From Haloferax marinisediminis (GTDB lineage: Archaea; Halobacteriota; Halobacteria; Halobacteriales; Haloferacaceae), in assembly GCF_009674585.1 (NCBI RefSeq), contig NZ_WKJP01000001.1, positions 2,170,001 to 2,234,000 of the forward strand: DNA of 64,000 nucleotides, given 5' to 3'. Below, piece by piece: positions 42,826 to 51,848 of this stretch. Below the pieces are notes generated by a model. It was not told the DNA's origin, made no database searches, and saw nothing but the letters and a program-made list of their open reading frames with translations. A program made the translations under genes and the position numbers. How positions within the stretch are numbered: position 1 is the first letter of the stretch; each line of letters begins with the position of its first letter.

Positions 42826-42975
42826 GAGAGTTGGGCCCAGAGGTTTATGTGTGTGAACGCTAGACCACGGTCAATGAGTTTTCGCGTCACGCACGTTCCG
42901 GAACCACTGCTCACGACGCGATATTTTACTGAATCGGCAATTAGACTTATATCCCATTGGGGTTTCGCCTAGCGC

Positions 42976-43497
42976 ATGGAATTCCCTCGCCTGCCGTCCC
43001 GAGATACGAACGGCCAGAAGGTCGTTCTCCCCGACGACCTCGAGGGTGAACAGACGCTCGTGCTCATCAGTTTCGACCGCCGCCAGCAGTCGCTCGTGGG
43101 GTCGTGGCGAGGGTTTGCAAAAGAACTCTGTGAGACCTACAACCACTTCGGATACTACGAACTGCTCGTGCTCGGCGGCCGAAGCGGGATGATGCCGCCG
43201 CTCGCAGGCGGTGGGATGTCACCCGGTGCCGCTCGCAGCCGACCGCACGAGAACGCACTCGTCACACGTGTGAACAAGACCGCACTCCAGCGCCGCCTTG
43301 GACTCCTCGGGGAAGGGAACATCTACGCACTTCTCATCGAAGACGGAAGCGTCGTCAGACAGGCCGCCGGCGTTCTCACGCCTGAGACCGCCGACGCGCT
43401 CGAAAACCTCCTGAAGCAGTGGCGCGACGTCAACTCCGGATGGACAGACGCCTCGGGAGTCGACCCGACCACCGGCGGCAGCGCACTCGACAGCTAA
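42976..43497 (+). CDS. Thioredoxin-fold-like protein without CxxC
   Basis: Protein of 173 residues. The sequence FPRLPSRDTNGQKVVLPDDLEGEQTLVLISFDRRQQSLVGSW follows the redoxin/AhpC-like pattern (leader, strand, then the loop that normally carries CxxC), and the C-terminal YALLIEDGSVVRQAAGVLTPE fits the last strand pair. No cysteine occurs in the active-site position, so a redox function through CxxC is unlikely; ATP10-like assembly proteins are a distant possibility. TATA-like CTTATATC lies near 42945-42952, about 28 bases before the ATG. Confidence 0.7.
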   Translation: MEFPRLPSRDTNGQKVVLPDDLEGEQTLVLISFDRRQQSLVGSWRGFAKELCETYNHFGYYELLVLGGRSGMMPPLAGGGMSPGAARSRPHENALVTRVNKTALQRRLGLLGEGNIYALLIEDGSVVRQAAGVLTPETADALENLLKQWRDVNSGWTDASGVDPTTGGSALDS

Positions 43498-43533
43498 TCA
43501 GCGATTCGGTCCCGGGGAAGGCCGTGCAGTCTC

Positions 43534-44709
43534 TTATTCGACGACGAGTTCGACTGGGTAGTCGGTGAGGTTCTCGTAGCCGTCTTCGGTGACGACGACC
43601 ATGTCCTCGATTCTGACCCCACCGATTTCTGGGTCGTACAGGCCGGGTTCGATAGTGATGACGTGGCCCGGTTTCAGTTCCTCGCCGTTCTGACTCACGC
43701 GTGGGAGTTCGTGTACGTCGAGGCCGACGCCGTGGCCCGTGCTGTGGATGAACCCAGTCTCGGCCGACTGGTCGGCGCGGAGCGTGTTCTCGCCGGCCGC
43801 TTCGTACACGTCACAGACTGCGTCGTGGACGTCTTCGCCGGTTGCACCCGGTTCGACGGCGTCGAGGGCGGCGTTGAACGCTTCTTCTGTGAGGTCGAAC
43901 CACTCGCGAACCTCCTCGGTCGGTTCGCCCTTCACGAACGTCCGGGTCATGTCGCCGTTGTACTTCGTCGCCTTGTTGCGCGGGAAGATGTCGATGATGA
44001 TGGCTTCGTTGGCGGAGAGTGGGCCACTTCCGCGGTTGTGCGGGTCGGCGGCGTCGGCACCGCACGCGACGATGGTCTCGTTGAGGGCGCACCCGTGGCG
44101 GAGGAGCGTGACCTCGATTTCTTCTTTCACGCGCTCGCTCGTCAGCGGTTCACCCTCGTAGCGGAGGGTGCCGTCGTCGGCCACGTCGGCGGCGCGAATG
44201 AGGTCTTCCGCAGCGTGCATCGACGCCTGCGTTGCCTTCTGCGCGTCGTGGATGTGGTCGATTTCGTCGTCGTCCTTCACGGCGCGAATCGTCGTCAGCA
44301 CGTCGTCCGTTTCCCCTTCGATGGAGACGCCTTCGTCGCGGAGGGCGTCGGCGGTGGCGAGTGGGAAGTCGTCTGGGGCCGCGAGCGACGCGACGTCGTG
44401 GTCGGCCAGGAATTCGGCGAGCACTTTCGCCTTCCCGACGACCGGGCCGTATTCGGTGTACTTCTCCATGTAGTCGTAGTCGGAGAGTCGCGAGACGGTG
44501 TCCGCACGACTCTCCTTTTTGGCACGTCCGTATTCGAGGGTAGAGACGAGAAGGTGGGTCCCCTCGGGCGTATACAACGTCGTGTACGGGTCCGGTGCGT
44601 CGAATCCAGAGAGGTACAACTGGTTCGAGTCACTGCCGTCAGCGGAGATGAGATAGCCGTCGAAGTCGTCGCCGAGGAACTCGGCCAGCGGTGAGAAATC
44701 TGGTTCCAT
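43534..44709 (-). CDS. M24-family metallopeptidase (Xaa-Pro dipeptidase-like)
   Basis: Creatinase-fold aminopeptidase of 391 residues. The N-terminal creatinase-like domain (about 1-150) precedes the pita-bread domain with candidate metal ligands D240, D253, H326, E354 and E368, in motifs IIIDIFPRN, YNGDMTRTF, STGHGVGLDVHE, TIEPGLYDP and RIEDMVVV. It should cleave Xaa-Pro dipeptides in the cytosol. The D240-D253 spacing of 13 is slightly longer than the usual 11. The ATG at 44709 (MEPDFSPLAEF) is chosen over a longer frame. Confidence 0.93.
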   Translation of the reverse strand: MEPDFSPLAEFLGDDFDGYLISADGSDSNQLYLSGFDAPDPYTTLYTPEGTHLLVSTLEYGRAKKESRADTVSRLSDYDYMEKYTEYGPVVGKAKVLAEFLADHDVASLAAPDDFPLATADALRDEGVSIEGETDDVLTTIRAVKDDDEIDHIHDAQKATQASMHAAEDLIRAADVADDGTLRYEGEPLTSERVKEEIEVTLLRHGCALNETIVACGADAADPHNRGSGPLSANEAIIIDIFPRNKATKYNGDMTRTFVKGEPTEEVREWFDLTEEAFNAALDAVEPGATGEDVHDAVCDVYEAAGENTLRADQSAETGFIHSTGHGVGLDVHELPRVSQNGEELKPGHVITIEPGLYDPEIGGVRIEDMVVVTEDGYENLTDYPVELVVE

Positions 44710-44813
44710 ATGCCGGGGTTCGCCCGGTCGGTAGTAAAGCCCTCGCGTCGCGGACGGCGGTTTCCGGTTTCGGTCCCCAGTGCATCGCATCGGGCAGACG
44801 ACAGTCTCCGAGT

Positions 44814-45233
44814 CTACCGCGGGAACTCGCCACGGACGACGTCTGCGAGTTCTTCGAGTTCTCTCGAGAGGTGACACAGCAGGTCGTCCAGCGTGACGAT
44901 GCCGACGAGGTCGCCGTCGGCCATGACGGGGATTCGGCGAACACCCTCGTCGTGCATCTTGTCGACGACTTCGGTGATGCCATCGTCGGGGGCCACACAG
45001 AACACGTTCGTCGAGAAGATGTCGTTGGCTACGAGGTCACCGACCGGTCGGTCTCCGGCGAGTCCGTAGACGACGAGGTCACGGTCAGTCAGCAACCCCG
45101 CGACGACTCCTTTTCCGTCGACGACGACCACGCTCCCGACGCGTTCGTCTCGCATCGTTCGAGCGACGTCGACGATGGGTGTTTCGACTTCGACAGTGAC
45201 GACGTCCGTGTGGGCGATATCCTTGACGAGCAT
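44814..45233 (-). CDS. CBS-domain pair protein
   Basis: Stand-alone protein of 139 residues made of two CBS domains (about 8-62 and 74-128), with the typical VGSVVVVDGKGVVAGLLTDRD and VRRIPVMADGDLVGIVTLDD motifs. Such Bateman modules bind adenosine nucleotides and regulate partners; the partner is unknown. Short acidic C-terminal helix. The gene is divergent from aroA and precedes the M24 peptidase gene by 104 bases on the same strand. Confidence 0.93.
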   Translation of the reverse strand: MLVKDIAHTDVVTVEVETPIVDVARTMRDERVGSVVVVDGKGVVAGLLTDRDLVVYGLAGDRPVGDLVANDIFSTNVFCVAPDDGITEVVDKMHDEGVRRIPVMADGDLVGIVTLDDLLCHLSRELEELADVVRGEFPR

Positions 45234-45403
45234 ACCTGTGATTCGTTCGGTGAGGCCAAAGGAATACTCGTGATTCTAACGACTCGGGAACACCTGTCGT
45301 TGTCCTACTCGGGTGTGCGTGGTGGGTCATTCCTGCTCGCCGATGAGCGGGAGAACGTCGCCGCGTCCGGTACCCTGATACTACGTCCTCACGACGCCCG
45401 CGT

Positions 45404-46696
45404 ATGGACGTTCACATCTCGCCGTCTCGGGTTCGGGGTCGAATCCGAGCGCCGCCGTCGAAGAGTTACACACACCGTGCGCTCCTCGCCGCAGGGTACA
45501 GTGACGAGGCAGTCGTCCGCGACGCCCTCGTCAGCGCCGACACGAAAGCGACCATGCGTGCAGTCCAAGCGTTCGGTGGAACCGTCGACCGGGACGGCCA
45601 GACGGTCGATATCGTCGGCTTCGACGGCCGACCCGAGACGCCAGACAACGTCATCGACTGCGCGAATTCGGGGACGACGATGCGACTCGTCACTGCCTGT
45701 GCGGGCCTCGGCGAGAACCTGACCATCCTCACCGGTGACGAGTCGCTCCGCTCGCGCCCACAAGGCCCACTTCTCGACGCCGTCTTCGACCTCGACGGCC
45801 GAGCCGAGAGCACGCGAAGAAACGGACAGGCACCGCTCGTCGTCGGCGATGGGATGACCGGCGGCACGGTCGAAATCCCCGGTGACGTCTCCTCGCAGTA
45901 CATCACGGCGCTTCTCATGGCCGGCGCGGTCACCGAGGAGGGAATCGATATCGAACTCACGACCGAACTCAAGTCCGCACCGTACGTCGATATCACGCTG
46001 GAAGTGCTCGACGACTACGGTGTCGAGGCCACGCGCACTGACGACGGATTCTCGGTCGCAGGTGGGCAGTCGTACCGACCCGAAGGCGGTGAGTACAGCG
46101 TCCCCGGTGACTTCTCGTCGATATCGTATCTCCTCGCCGCGGGCGCTGTCGCAGGCGCAGAAGACGAACCTGTCATCGTCGAAGGTGCGCGCCCCTCCGC
46201 GCAGGGCGACAAAGCAATCGTCGATATCGTCCGCGACATGGGTGCCGACGTCGAGTGGGACGAAGACGCCGGCGAACTCACTGTCTCTGTTGCGGACCTC
46301 ACGGGAACCACAGTCGACGTGGGTGACACGCCCGACTTGCTCCCGACAATCGCCGCGCTCGGCGCAATCGCCGACGGCGACACCGTCATCGAGAACTGCG
46401 AACACGTCCGCTACAAGGAGACCGACCGCGTGACTGCGATGGCCGAGGAACTCTCGAAGATGGGCGCGAACGTCACCGAACAACAGGACCGACTCACCAT
46501 CCACGGCGGCGACACCGACCTCGTCGGTGCAGAAGTCGACGGCCGCGGTGACCACCGAATCGTGATGTCACTCACCGTCGCCGCCCTCGTCGCAGATGGC
46601 GAGACGACCATCGCCGGTGCAGAGCACGTCGACGTGTCGTTCCCCAACTTCTTCGATGCGATGTTCGACCTCGGTGTGAACATGCGCAAGGACTGA
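45404..46696 (+). CDS. aroA: 3-phosphoshikimate 1-carboxyvinyltransferase (EPSP synthase)
   Basis: Sixth step of the shikimate pathway. The 430-residue protein has the N-terminal [15 protein letters not shown] substrate loop, the NSGTTMRL motif, [14 protein letters not shown], and the C-terminal ESDR-equivalent [17 protein letters not shown]. All landmarks of EPSP synthase are intact. The ATG lies about 25 bases after a TATA-like GATACTA (45377-45383). Together with shikimate kinase, chorismate mutase, tyrA and aroC it is one of five aromatic genes in 18 kb. Confidence 0.96.
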   Translation: MDVHISPSRVRGRIRAPPSKSYTHRALLAAGYSDEAVVRDALVSADTKATMRAVQAFGGTVDRDGQTVDIVGFDGRPETPDNVIDCANSGTTMRLVTACAGLGENLTILTGDESLRSRPQGPLLDAVFDLDGRAESTRRNGQAPLVVGDGMTGGTVEIPGDVSSQYITALLMAGAVTEEGIDIELTTELKSAPYVDITLEVLDDYGVEATRTDDGFSVAGGQSYRPEGGEYSVPGDFSSISYLLAAGAVAGAEDEPVIVEGARPSAQGDKAIVDIVRDMGADVEWDEDAGELTVSVADLTGTTVDVGDTPDLLPTIAALGAIADGDTVIENCEHVRYKETDRVTAMAEELSKMGANVTEQQDRLTIHGGDTDLVGAEVDGRGDHRIVMSLTVAALVADGETTIAGAEHVDVSFPNFFDAMFDLGVNMRKD

Positions 46697-46765
46697 CTCG
46701 CCGTAAAAGAGATAGCTGGCTGACTCGACGGAATCTTTTTCCCCGCGCTGTCCGGCGAACTGGGC

Positions 46766-48007
46766 ATGCAGCACCTCGACGTGTCGGAACTGCGCGAGCG
46801 CCAACTGGACGGTGACTACCTCCTCCCTGCATACGAGGACTGGTGCTTCTCTCGGATTCCGGGGACAGTCGCCGACCTGCTCGGTGCCGACGTTGGGCCG
46901 CGCCTCCCCGACGCGGCCACCGACGAGTACGACGACATCGACCGCGTCGTCGTCTTTCTCGTCGATGGGTTCGGCCTCGCCCAGTGGGATGGCGAGCGCG
47001 AGCGAATCCCGTTCTTGCGGCAGTTCGAGCGAGCGGGTCGGGTGACTCCGCTCACCACAGTCTATCCTTCGGAGACGGCCGCCGCGATGAACACGTTCCA
47101 CTCGGCCGCCCTGCCCGCCGAACACGGCGTCGTCGGGTGGTACGTCTACGACCCCGACTCGGACGAACAGTTCGAGGCGCTTCCGTTCCTCCGGAAAGAT
47201 GGGACTCGACCGGAGCGAATCGATTTCGAGGACGTCGCCGACGCCGAGAGCATCTATCCCGAACTGGCCGACGCGGGCATCGAAGTGCATCAGGTGACGC
47301 CGTTTCCCAACGACGGAACGGTTGCACACCCTTACGACCCCGAGGACCTCTCGACGTTCTCGGGGGCGTTTTCGGACGCCGCCCACGAGGCGTCTGACCC
47401 GGCGTACATCTTCGCGTACCTCCCGCAGACCGACGCCGTCGCACACGGGGAGGGCGTCGATTCCGACGAGTACCGCGAGACTGCAGTCGAGACGTTCGAC
47501 CGCATCTCCGAGGCAATCGAGAGACTCGGAGAAGCCGCCAGCGACGACGCAGGGCAGACACTCGTCTGCCTCACCGCCGACCACGGCCTCATCGACACCG
47601 AACGGGAGCGAAACGTCGATATCTCGGCACCTCCGTTCGACATCGTCTCGGACCTGCAGACGCTCACCGACGGGACGCCGATTCGGTACTCGGGGAGTGC
47701 TCGAAACGTCCATCTGCACCTCCGACCGGACCGAATCGACGCCGTCTACGAGACGCTCACGTCCGAACTCGACGCGAGAGTACTCCGGAAACAGGAGGTA
47801 CTCGACGCTGACCTGTTCGGTCCGAACCCCTCCGAGACGTTCGAGCACAGACTCGGTGACCTCGTCGTCGTCCACCGCGACAGCAGCGTCTGGTACGGCG
47901 ACGAGGACGTGGGGAAACTGGACTTCCTCGCCATGCACGGTGGACTCCACCCCGACGAGATGTTGATTCCCTTCGCGACAGCGACGCTCGACTCACTCTG
48001 CGAGTGA
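46766..48007 (+). CDS. Alkaline-phosphatase-superfamily phosphodiesterase
   Basis: Protein of 413 residues of the type I phosphodiesterase/nucleotide pyrophosphatase group. Motifs: VVVFLVDGFGLAQWD with the first metal Asp, VYPSETAAAMNTF with the nucleophile region, FAYLPQTDAVAHGEG with the D-x3-H ligands, TADHGLIDT, and the final HGGLHPDEMLIP ligand block. No signal peptide, so it is intracellular. Substrate unknown. It overlaps the convergent DUF6653 gene by 15 bases and follows aroA by 69. Confidence 0.9.
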   Translation: MQHLDVSELRERQLDGDYLLPAYEDWCFSRIPGTVADLLGADVGPRLPDAATDEYDDIDRVVVFLVDGFGLAQWDGERERIPFLRQFERAGRVTPLTTVYPSETAAAMNTFHSAALPAEHGVVGWYVYDPDSDEQFEALPFLRKDGTRPERIDFEDVADAESIYPELADAGIEVHQVTPFPNDGTVAHPYDPEDLSTFSGAFSDAAHEASDPAYIFAYLPQTDAVAHGEGVDSDEYRETAVETFDRISEAIERLGEAASDDAGQTLVCLTADHGLIDTERERNVDISAPPFDIVSDLQTLTDGTPIRYSGSARNVHLHLRPDRIDAVYETLTSELDARVLRKQEVLDADLFGPNPSETFEHRLGDLVVVHRDSSVWYGDEDVGKLDFLAMHGGLHPDEMLIPFATATLDSLCE

Positions 48008-48487
48008 AGTCGCTTCCGAGAGAGTGCTATCGGACGGTCCCTCACCGGTGACGCCCGTCTTTCTGATGATGGCGTCGGTCCACCAGAGTTTGATGACCAT
48101 CACGCCGAGCGTGCCGAGGAGCGTCCCGACCGGCTTTCGCCGGAACGCCGAGGCGAACGCGTAGAACGTGACGGGGATGTTGAGGACGTTGAGGACGTTC
48201 GGGTAGTCCAGTCCCATCGTCCCCTTTCCTTCGTCCAACCACTCCCGTTCCGCGAGGACGATTCTGCTCAGATAGTTGTCCGTGCGCTCGGGGCGGGGAA
48301 ACAGCACCGGGTTGACGGCGATGAACGCCAGCGTCGCCGCGAACAGTTTCGCGTCGCGCTTGTAGATGGCGTACATGAACACCGGATAGACGAGGATTCG
48401 CGTCCCGGCGCTCCACGGATTCGCGTGTCGCTCCCAGAACGTCGCTTCGAGTCGGCCGCGGAATCCTCCGTCGGATGTCGGTTCCAT
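47993..48487 (-). CDS. DUF6653 family membrane-associated protein
   Basis: Protein of 164 residues recognised as DUF6653, uncharacterised. It shows the family segment WERHANPWSAGTRILVYPV, several hydrophobic stretches (TRILVYPVFMYAIY, LFAATLAFIAVNPVLF, VLNVLNIPVTFYAFASAF, GTLGVMVIKLWW) and RPERTDNYLSRIVLAEREW. It likely has three or four membrane segments. Its 3' end overlaps the phosphodiesterase gene by 15 bases on the opposite strand, and its ATG at 48487 faces aroC. Confidence 0.8.
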   Translation of the reverse strand: MEPTSDGGFRGRLEATFWERHANPWSAGTRILVYPVFMYAIYKRDAKLFAATLAFIAVNPVLFPRPERTDNYLSRIVLAEREWLDEGKGTMGLDYPNVLNVLNIPVTFYAFASAFRRKPVGTLLGTLGVMVIKLWWTDAIIRKTGVTGEGPSDSTLSEATSLAE

Positions 48488-48592
48488 AGGGAACGTTCGA
48501 CGCACTCGGGTATGAATCTCCGCACGCTGAACACCGCCCACGATTGCACCTTTCTACAAACACTAAATGGCCGGACACCCGAGGGTGCGGTA

Positions 48593-49750
48593 ATGAACGG
48601 GAACGAATTCGGTCGCCTCTTTCGGGTGACCACCTACGGCGAGAGCCACGGCGACGCGATGGGCGCCACGATTTCCGGGTGCCCCGCCGGCGTCGAACTC
48701 TCTGTCGAAGACATCCAGAAAGAACTCGACCGACGAAAACCGGGCCAATCGATGATTACGACGAGTCGCGGCGAACCAGACGCCGTCGTCGTCAACTCCG
48801 GGACGCAAGACGGCTACACGACGGGGACGCCCATCGGGATGGTCGTCCAGAACAAAGACGCTCGCTCCGGGAAGTACGAACCGTACGTGACCGCCCCTCG
48901 GCCGTCGCACGGTGACTTCACGTACTCGGCGAAGTTCGGGACGCGAAACTGGGGAGGTGGCGGACGCTCGTCCGCGCGCGAGACGGTAAACTGGGTTGCG
49001 GCGGGAGCCGTCGCGAAGCAAGTGCTCGAACAGAGCGAGTACGACATCGAGGTAAAAGCCCACGTCAACCAGATTGGCGACATCGAAGCACCGCCAGTCT
49101 CGTTCGACGAGATGCTCGAACACACCGAAGAAAACGACGTCCGGTGTGCACACCCCGAGACGGCTGAGAAGATGCAGGAAGCCATCGAGCAGTACCAGAA
49201 GGAAGGCGACTCCATCGGTGGGTCGATTTACTTCGAAGCGCAGGGCGTCCCCCGTGGTCTTGGCTCTCCCCGATTCGACTCCTTCTCGGCGCGACTCGGT
49301 CAGGCGATGATGTCCGTGCCTGCGGCGACTTCCTTCGAGTTCGGACTCGGACGAGAGGCGCGTGAGTGGACCGGTTCGGACCGCAACGAGGACTGGGAGT
49401 TCGACGACGCGGGCGACCCGCGGCCAGTCGGCAACAAGCACGGCGGCATTCAGGGCGGCATCACGACCGGCCAGCCAATCTACGGCGAGATGACGCTCCA
49501 CGCGCCGACGTCGATTCCGAAGAAACAGCGGACGGTCGACTGGGAGACGGGTGAAGAAAAGGAGATTCAGGTCGTCGGCCGACACGACCCAGTTCTCCCC
49601 CCACGTGGGGTCCCGGTCGTGGAGGCGATGCTGTATCTGACCATCCTCGACTTCATGCTCCTGACGGGGTACATCAACCCCGACCGTCTCGATGGGAAGG
49701 TCGGCGAGTATGACACGCCGTATCATCCATCGAGCCCGGAGAACCAATAG
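48593..49750 (+). CDS. aroC: Chorismate synthase
   Basis: Last step of the shikimate pathway; FMN-dependent 1,4-elimination to chorismate. The 385-residue protein begins MNGNEFGRLFRVTTYGESHG and contains RRKPGQSMITTSR, GRSSARETVNWVAAGA, GNKHGGIQGGITTG and RHDPVLPPRGVPVVEAM, all family signatures. The ATG at 48593 lies about 28 bases after CTAAAT (48563-48568), consistent with a leaderless transcript; the longer frame upstream is not used. It ends 199 bases before porA. Confidence 0.97.
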   Translation: MNGNEFGRLFRVTTYGESHGDAMGATISGCPAGVELSVEDIQKELDRRKPGQSMITTSRGEPDAVVVNSGTQDGYTTGTPIGMVVQNKDARSGKYEPYVTAPRPSHGDFTYSAKFGTRNWGGGGRSSARETVNWVAAGAVAKQVLEQSEYDIEVKAHVNQIGDIEAPPVSFDEMLEHTEENDVRCAHPETAEKMQEAIEQYQKEGDSIGGSIYFEAQGVPRGLGSPRFDSFSARLGQAMMSVPAATSFEFGLGREAREWTGSDRNEDWEFDDAGDPRPVGNKHGGIQGGITTGQPIYGEMTLHAPTSIPKKQRTVDWETGEEKEIQVVGRHDPVLPPRGVPVVEAMLYLTILDFMLLTGYINPDRLDGKVGEYDTPYHPSSPENQ

Positions 49751-49837
49751 GTCACTCGATTCTGAGTTCTCGATTCCGCTAGACTCCCTTCTGAACTCTC
49801 CATTCGTCCATTTTCGGGTACGGGTGGGCAGACCAAT

Positions 49838-49935
49838 TTAACAATATTAAGTCCTTCATTATCTTTCCTTGTCAATCCATAGCAAAGTCTTTAATCGGAC
49901 CAACCCCAAATTTTCAAACAGCGCCCCAGCGGGGC
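49838..49935 (+). promoter_or_regulatory. porAB promoter region with leader hairpin
   Basis: The 199-base aroC-porA gap is strongly AT-rich between about 49830 and 49920, with TATA-like elements at AATTTAACAATATT (49836-49849) and TTTAATC (49890-49896). Downstream is a small hairpin, GCCCC (49923-49927) and GGGGC (49931-49935), ending 14 bases before the porA ATG. Unlike most genes here, porA would therefore have a leader of about 30 bases or more. Confidence 0.5.
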
Positions 49936-49949
49936 CGTGAGCTCAAATT

Positions 49950-51845
49950 ATGACTGACCACGAACTTATCTGGCGCATCGCAGGGGGTTCCGGTGACGGC
50001 ATCGCCTCGACCAGCCAGAACTTCGCAAAAGCCCTGATGCGAGCGGGGCTACACGTTTTCACGCATCGACACTATCCATCACGCATCCGCGGCGGCCACA
50101 CGTACACGGAAGTACGCGTCAGCGACGAACCCGTGAAGTCGCGTGGTGACGGGTACAACTTCCTCCTCTCGCTCGGTGACTCGTTCGCTCGCAACCCGAG
50201 TGAGGGTGCCTACTACGGCAACGAGGAAATCAAGCCGCTCTCGGAGAACCTCGACGAACTCGTCGAAGGTGGTGTCATCGTCTACGACTCTGGTCTCCTC
50301 GACACCGACGAGATCGAGAACTTCGACGAGCGCGTCGAAGAGAACAACTGGCACGTCTACGACATCGACCTCCGCACCATCGCCCGTGAACACGGCCGTG
50401 AGGTCATGCGTAACACCGCCGGTGTCGCAGTCACCTGCGCCATCGCAGACATCGAGCCCGACGTCATCAAGAGCCTGATGTCGGACGCGATGCCGGAGAA
50501 GATTCTCGAACCCAACCTCGAGGTCTTCGACGACGCCTACGAGATGGTCCAAGAGGAGTTCGACGTCGACGCCCCCGACATCTCGGTTCCGTCGGGCGAA
50601 CACGACGAAGAGCAGGTTCTCCTCTCCGGTTCTGACGCCATCGCCTACGGTGCAATCGACGAAGGCTGCCGCTTCATCTCGGGTTACCCGATGACCCCGT
50701 GGACGGAAGTGTTCGTCATCATGTCCCAGAACCTTCCCGAACTCGGTGGCATCTCCGAGCAGGTCGAAGACGAGATTGCTGCCGCGGCGCTGGCCATGGG
50801 TGCTTCGCACGCTGGTGTGAAGGCCATGTCCGGTTCGTCCGGTGGCGGGTTCTCGCTCATGTCCGAGCCGCTCGGTCTGGCCGAGATTACCGAGACGCCG
50901 ATCGTCCTCGTCGAGGCCATGCGCGCCGGCCCATCGACGGGTATGCCGACGAAGCCAGAGCAGTCCGACATGGAGCACGTCCTGTACACGTCGCAGGGTG
51001 ACTCCCACCGCGTCGTCTTCGCCCCCGGCACCGCTGCCGAGGCGTACTACCAGACGCGCAAGGCGTTCAAGCTCGCCTACGAGTACCAGATTCCGTCCAT
51101 CGTCCTCTACGACCAGAAGCTCGGTGGCGAACTCTCGAACGTCCCTGCCTCCGTCTTCGACGAAGAACCGAACCCAGACCTCGGTTCGGTCCTGACGGAA
51201 GCAGAACTCGCAGACGCACCCCACGACGACTCGGGTAAGTACCAGCGCTACCAGCACGACACCGAGAACGGTGTCTCGCCGCGCTCGCTCCCCGGTCAGA
51301 AGGGTGGTCGCTACCTCGCGACGGGTAACGAGCACATGCCCGCTGGGCACATCTCGGAAGACCCCGACAACCGCATCGCACAGATGAACCGCCGCATGCA
51401 GAAGGTCGACTCCATCCGCGCCGAGCTCGACGACGACGGCGAGTTCAACACGGTCTACGGTCCGGAAGACGCCGACTACGGCCTCATCACCTTCGGCAGC
51501 CAGCAGGGCACCGTCGAAGAGGCCGCCGACGTCCTCAACGAGAACGGTCACTCGGTGAAGGTCCTCGGTGTCTCCGAACTGATGCCGTTCCCGAAAGAGC
51601 AGGTTTCGGAGTTCCTCGACAGCGTCGACGAATCGCTCGTCGTCGAGATGACCGCCTCCGCCCAGTTCCGCGGCCTCGTCCAGAAGGAACTCGGTGGCTA
51701 CGGCGACGTCATGTCGAGCCTCCTCAAGTACAACGGTAACCCGTTCGAGCCCGCCGACATCGTCGAGGGCTTCGAGACGGCGCTCCTCGAAGGCGAGGAG
51801 CTCCCAGACAACCGTACGAAGTTCGTCCCCAAGGTGGGTGAATAA
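49950..51845 (+). CDS. porA: Pyruvate (2-oxoacid):ferredoxin oxidoreductase subunit alpha
   Basis: Large subunit of the thiamine-dependent 2-oxoacid:ferredoxin oxidoreductase that makes acyl-CoA and reduced ferredoxin, 631 residues. It is a fusion of the gamma-type domain (about 1-190, starting IWRIAGGSGDGIASTSQNFA) with the alpha domain (about 205-620, SGYPMTPWTEV and GISEQVEDEIAAAALAMG). Haloarchaea have two such enzymes, one for pyruvate and one for 2-oxoglutarate; the N-terminus with HRHYPSRIRGGHTYTEVR fits the pyruvate enzyme as I recall it. It is co-transcribed with porB, three bases apart. Codons such as GGT, CGT and AAG are frequent, typical of high expression. Confidence 0.9.
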   Translation: MTDHELIWRIAGGSGDGIASTSQNFAKALMRAGLHVFTHRHYPSRIRGGHTYTEVRVSDEPVKSRGDGYNFLLSLGDSFARNPSEGAYYGNEEIKPLSENLDELVEGGVIVYDSGLLDTDEIENFDERVEENNWHVYDIDLRTIAREHGREVMRNTAGVAVTCAIADIEPDVIKSLMSDAMPEKILEPNLEVFDDAYEMVQEEFDVDAPDISVPSGEHDEEQVLLSGSDAIAYGAIDEGCRFISGYPMTPWTEVFVIMSQNLPELGGISEQVEDEIAAAALAMGASHAGVKAMSGSSGGGFSLMSEPLGLAEITETPIVLVEAMRAGPSTGMPTKPEQSDMEHVLYTSQGDSHRVVFAPGTAAEAYYQTRKAFKLAYEYQIPSIVLYDQKLGGELSNVPASVFDEEPNPDLGSVLTEAELADAPHDDSGKYQRYQHDTENGVSPRSLPGQKGGRYLATGNEHMPAGHISEDPDNRIAQMNRRMQKVDSIRAELDDDGEFNTVYGPEDADYGLITFGSQQGTVEEAADVLNENGHSVKVLGVSELMPFPKEQVSEFLDSVDESLVVEMTASAQFRGLVQKELGGYGDVMSSLLKYNGNPFEPADIVEGFETALLEGEELPDNRTKFVPKVGE

Positions 51846-51848
51846 ATC

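Noticed and set aside
46568-47950. A 460-codon frame antisense to the phosphodiesterase gene
   Set aside because: It also overlaps aroA and reads through codon-biased sequence; the plus-strand metal-site motifs are complete.
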